From Blastocladiella britannica (lineage: Eukaryota; Blastocladiomycota; Blastocladiomycetes; Blastocladiales; Blastocladiaceae): a DNA stretch of 22,764 nt. Of this stretch, positions 19,283 to 22,764 are shown in pieces; within the stretch, counting starts at the first letter, position 1, and every line of letters begins with the position of its first letter. The DNA lies in the NCBI GenBank assembly GCA_025349905.2, contig MU624812.1, forward strand, positions 1 through 22,764, in the 5' to 3' direction. Below the pieces are notes generated by a model. It did not search any database, was not told the DNA's origin, and saw nothing but the letters and a program-made list of their open reading frames with translations. Made by a program: the position numbers and the translations under genes.

Positions 19283-20230
19283 TCACTCGACGACCCGAGT
19301 GGCCGCATCGCACACGGTGGCCACCTCGAGATCCGGGACGCGGTCCAAGACACCCGCATCCACCAGCACCCGCACCACCGACGCGACCATGCGCGCACTG
19401 ACCGTCGGCCACGCAACCGCACCTTCTTGGGTATCCGGATCCGAGTAGGCCGTGTGCGCAGCCCACATGGCGACACCGTCCGGAGTGTACGCAGGCAGCA
19501 GTTCGAGCACAGCGGCCACGCGGTCGTCGGCACCCAACGCCCGCCACTCACGCAACGCGTCGGCGATCCCGGCCGCCAGTGCCGCCGCGGCCACGGGCGA
19601 GACCGCATCACGCACTGCCACGGCAAACGCGGGCCACGCGGGGACGACGGTACCTGCGGCCCTGAGAGACGGCTCATCAGTCGGACCACTGACGTACGGC
19701 ATGGTGGTCGACACGTCCCATAAAAATCCGTCGGCATCGCCGGAGTGCACGGCCGCGCGCATAGCCGCAAAGTCCCCGCGCTCCACAAACGTCAAGTTTT
19801 GAGAGGACCCGCGGTGCGTGAGCGGAATCAGGTGCGACCCGGAGAAGGGCCGCGAGATCGCCAGACGCACCGGCACGCTCGGGTCGCCCACCTGCTCCGG
19901 GGTCAGCGTCGACGATGCGCTCGTGGCCACCATCCAATTCAGCGGAGTCTGTACCAGCGTGCCCAGCAGCCGGTATCCTGTCGTCCCCTTTGAAGAAGGT
20001 GGCACCAACAACCCGGTAACCAGCCCCTCGGTCAGCGCAACGCATGCGTCAATGGCGCCTGACCGCAACTGCTTGAGTTGCTGGCCGGTGCCACCGGGGC
20101 ACTCGAGAAACGAGACGGCGAGTCCGTGTCGGGCAAACACGCCGCGGGCGATCGCTCGACGTAACGGGGTATTGAAGTGCTCGGCGACGCCGCCTAGCGC
20201 TAGTGGGACCAGTCGCGATTGGGTTGTCAT
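19283..20230 (-). CDS. Ca3427-like type 2 periplasmic-binding-fold protein
   Basis: Single exon, 315 aa, no signal peptide or membrane segment visible, so probably cytosolic. The first 170 residues fit the eukaryotic Ca3427 family, named after a Candida albicans protein with the fold of bacterial ABC-type solute-binding proteins: AEHFNTPLRRAIARGVF, the ECPGGTGQQLKQLRSG block near 43-58, the IDACVALTEGLVTGLL block, and a GTLVQTPLNWMVAT stretch. The PGGTG loop and the LTEG turn are where ligand would be expected between the two lobes. The ligand is unknown; related bacterial proteins bind sulfonates or pyrimidines. The second half is Ala/Val-rich and helical. No ABC transporter gene accompanies it. 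The start at 20230 is the first ATG in frame and sits after AT-rich DNA. Confidence 0.75.
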   Translation of the reverse strand: MTTQSRLVPLALGGVAEHFNTPLRRAIARGVFARHGLAVSFLECPGGTGQQLKQLRSGAIDACVALTEGLVTGLLVPPSSKGTTGYRLLGTLVQTPLNWMVATSASSTLTPEQVGDPSVPVRLAISRPFSGSHLIPLTHRGSSQNLTFVERGDFAAMRAAVHSGDADGFLWDVSTTMPYVSGPTDEPSLRAAGTVVPAWPAFAVAVRDAVSPVAAAALAAGIADALREWRALGADDRVAAVLELLPAYTPDGVAMWAAHTAYSDPDTQEGAVAWPTVSARMVASVVRVLVDAGVLDRVPDLEVATVCDAATRVVE

Positions 20231-21037
20231 ATTTTAATATTGCGATATCGGCGTGCTGCTGCGTGATGTGCTGGTGCTTGTATTTTTAAAATATGGTGAT
20301 ATTTAATTTTTTTCACAAGATGTCATTTGATATTTTTTTTTCGGATCCGGCATTACGCTGCAATCTTTCTACAACACTACTGCGAGGACCAGGAGGCAGG
20401 ATCGCTGGGGCCGATCAAGGGCAGTGGGAGCCAACCATCCCAAGTAATTGGGAATTTTTTTTCACTGGTGAAACCGAGATCCGGGCCAGTGCATGGCAAA
20501 ATCTTTCAACAGTATGCTCACGCGAGGCAACCTGAAACATTTGGACAAATTCATTCATGGAACCAATCAAATGCAAATGAATCGTGGCCTTCCACAGAAG
20601 GTACGCCGTACTCACGGTCGGATCCAACCTAATGCAAAATGCAATGCCACGCAAAGTACCCATGACCTATGAACAAAAAAAGTAAGTGTTCGGTGACACT
20701 GACCCGCGTAAGTTAGCATACCTGCAAGTTCATATCGTAGCGTGGAGGCTGAAATGCTGAGAGTATTTGGGCGTGTAATATCTTTCAAAATGAAAGTCCT
20801 CGTGACTAGCCAGCTCAGCCACCGCAATACTTGGGCAACGCAAATGAAAAAAAGAAGCAGAAAAAAACGCCACACCTACGACTTCAAAAGGGCAGCAGTC
20901 CCACGTCTCCTCCTCCAACTCGCTTCTTCATCAAACAAACAAGTCCGAGACTCGTCTGCTTGCTCGTTCATCTGTTCTTTTTATTCATTCGCCACCCCCA
21001 ACCACAACACAAAGACAATCTTCATTCATTCGCAACC
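20231..21037. other. 807-bp region upstream of right CAT; no convincing gene
   Basis: 20231-20345 is very AT-rich and should include the binding-protein promoter. On minus between about 20415 and 20918 there are several overlapping short open frames with GT-AG sites between them, for example at 20704/20646 and 20858/20815. None of my splices gave an open frame across all parts. It may be an eroded gene, a non-coding transcript or chance. Confidence 0.35.
20905..21037 (+). promoter_or_regulatory. CT-rich then A/C-rich leader before right CAT start
   Basis: A pyrimidine-rich run (20908-21010) is followed by CAACACAAAGACAATC and a GCAACC-ATG-G start context. This pattern is typical of highly expressed fungal genes and agrees with the strong C-ending codon bias of the following gene. 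Exact start sites cannot be placed. Confidence 0.45.
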
Positions 21038-22764
21038 ATGGGTGTCAAGGACCAACTCTTTGCCACCAAGTCGATCGAGGCACTGCAAAAGGATGCCGCC
21101 GACGCCAACCTCAAGAAGGTGCTGACCGCTACCGACCTTGCCCTCATCGGTATTGGTGAGATCATCGGCACTGGTATGTCCTTTCCTCTTTATTTTTCTC
21201 TTGGACGCGACGGACGACGGTGCTTTCTGTTCTGCTTGCGGTGCTTTTTTTTTGGGTCCAGCAAGACCACTACAAGCAAAAGCAAAAAGCAAAAGCACAA
21301 TTGAAAGAACGCCACGAGTTTTTAACTGTGGCGGTTCAAAAAAAAAGCACACGCGCTCAAAGCACACACGCTCAAAAACTTTCATTCCCGCCACACTTAA
21401 AATCCAAAAATAATTACTTACGCCATCAATTAAAATTTTAAAGGTATCTTCGTGCTCACCGGTAAGGCTGCCCACGCATATGCCGGCCCCGGTCTCATGT
21501 TGTCGTTTGTCATCAGTGGTATTGCGTGCGCGTTCGCCGGTCTCTGCTACTCTGAGCTCGCGGCCATTGCCCCCACGTCCGGCTCAGCCTACTCGTACGT
21601 CTACGCGACGTGCGGTGAGCTGATGGCCTGGATCATCGGATGGGATTTGATGATCGAGTACCTCATTGGTGCCGCCACGGTCGCTGTCGGTTGGTCGCAG
21701 TACCTCGTTGCCTTCATCAACTCGTTCCGCGACGAATCGAACCCGCTCGGCGCCTGGTGGACCAACGCCCCGATCCTGTTTGACGCCGACAAGAACACGT
21801 TCATCTCTGGCGCTGCCTGCGGCGACGCGTGCGGTGTCATCAACTTGCCCGCCGTGTTCATTGTCGCGCTCATCACCATCTTCCTGTGCATTGGTATCCG
21901 CGAGTCGGCGTGGTTCAACCACGTTGTCGTGTCCATCAAGTTGGTCGTTGTCCTGATCTTCCTGTTCGCCACCTTCTCGTACATCAAGCCCGAGAACTGG
22001 TCGCCCTTCATTCCCCCGCGCACCTGCGACGAGAACGGCGACTGCTCGTACGGTTTCCTCGGCGTCCTCAAGGCTTCCCAGATCGTGTTCTTTGCGTACA
22101 TTGGCTTCGACTCGGTGTCCACTTGCTCGGCCGAGACCAAGAACCCCAAGCGCGATGTGCCCATCGGCATTCTCGGCTCGCTCGCCCTGTGCACGGTCCT
22201 GTACATTCTCGTGTCGATGAACATCACTGGTATGCTCCCGTACAAGGACATCCCGGTCAAGGCTCCCCTCGCCAACGCCGTGACCGCTGTCGGCATGAAG
22301 TGGCTCGGAACCCTCATCTCCATCGGTGGTCTCTGCGGTATCACGTCGGTGATCTTGGTGTCGCTGCTCGGCCAGCCCCGTATCTTCTACTCCATGGCGT
22401 ACGACGGTCTCCTGCCCCCGGTGTTTGCCCGCATCCACCCGACCTTCAAGACCCCGTTCTACCCGACCCTCCTGTCCGGTGTCATCTGCATGGTCGCGGC
22501 CGCGTTCCTGCCCCTCGACCTGCTCGGCGACATCACCTCGGCCGGTACCCTGTTTGCGTTCGCCCTTGTATCCTTGGCCACCGGTATCCTGCGCTACACT
22601 CGCCCCGAGCTCGAGCGCCCGTTCAAGGTCCCCGCCGGCTACTTGGTGTCGTTCCTCGGGTTCGTGTGCTGCCTGGGCCTCATCATTCCCACGGGCATTG
22701 CCACCATTCTCCGTGTCGTGATTTGGTTGGTGATCGGTCTGGTCGTGTACGCGTTCTACGGGTT
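21038..22764 (+). CDS. CAT/SLC7-type cationic amino acid transporter, right copy (C-terminus off window)
   Basis: Same family and role as the gene at 1-1722. Exons: 21038-21173 and 21444 to the edge, joined in phase 1 across a 270-nt intron; 485 codons visible. Landmarks: IGIGEIIGTG split by the intron from [49 protein letters not shown]; a short [11 protein letters not shown] loop; and the family signature FFAYIGFDSVSTCSAE followed by [10 protein letters not shown]. In the signature Phe is retained where the left copy has Ala. A later helix pair starts at [16 protein letters not shown]. Codon use is strongly biased to C-ending and GGT/CGT codons, suggesting high expression. Its single intron is at a position not used in the left copy. 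The final hydrophobic helices and tail are missing. Confidence 0.9.
22331..22730 (+). repeat. 400-bp perfect inverted repeat, right arm (gene-conversion tract)
   Basis: Reverse complement of 19-418 without a mismatch, inside the coding sequence of the right CAT gene. Sequence on both sides is diverged from the left copy, so this is not the edge of one large recent duplication. Confidence 0.95.

Noticed and set aside
21584..22438. Long open frames on minus over the right CAT gene
   Set aside because: Antisense shadows; the plus frame encodes the transporter motifs.
1..22764. Inverted arms interpreted as terminal inverted repeats of a giant transposon
   Set aside because: The arms are internal coding segments of a transporter, homology continues beyond them with divergence, and no transposase or target-site duplication is seen.

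Overview
The window is nuclear DNA from a fungus, probably a zoosporic one (chytrid or blastoclad type). The evidence is many short GT-AG introns, mostly 55-90 nt with GTACGT, GTATGT or GTGCGT donors. The gene content also fits: a MIM1/TOM13-like mitochondrial outer-membrane protein (a fungal family), PEX11, a fungal Ca3427-type binding protein, and an ADIP/Msd1-like coiled-coil protein expected where microtubule-organising centres or centrioles are built. The phylum is inference. All exon models were spliced by hand, checking donor, acceptor and phase, without transcript data.

Layout, left to right. (1) 1-1722, minus: the 5' part of a cationic amino acid transporter (CAT/SLC7-like), running off the left edge. 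(2) 2015-6171, minus: three tandem paralogous polytopic membrane proteins (here A, B, C) with shared intron positions; I cannot assign them to a family. (3) 6249-9909, minus: a six-exon membrane-anchored M1 zinc aminopeptidase. (4) 10093-12544, minus: an ADIP/SSX2IP/Msd1-like protein with a polyQ/His-rich tail. (5) 12667-16016, plus: an FAR-17a/AIG1-family gene, then an unresolved gene with an Arg-Gly repeat, then a decayed second FAR-17a/AIG1 copy. (6) 16041-16904, minus: an unknown polytopic membrane protein. (7) 17515-19194, plus: a MIM1-like gene and PEX11. (8) 19283-20230, minus: a Ca3427-like periplasmic-binding-fold protein. (9) 21038-22764, plus: a second CAT transporter running off the right edge.

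The two CAT genes form an inverted pair about 20 kb apart. They have clearly diverged over most of their length but share a 400-bp tract with no mismatch, which looks like recent gene conversion. They share no intron position. The interior holds two local expansions, the A/B/C triplet and the AIG1-like pair, in different stages of divergence and decay. There is no operon-like logic. The common theme is membrane proteins: amino acid uptake, peptide trimming at a membrane, lipid-ester hydrolysis, and peroxisome and mitochondrial outer-membrane biogenesis. I saw no tRNA, rRNA, CRISPR array or intact mobile element.
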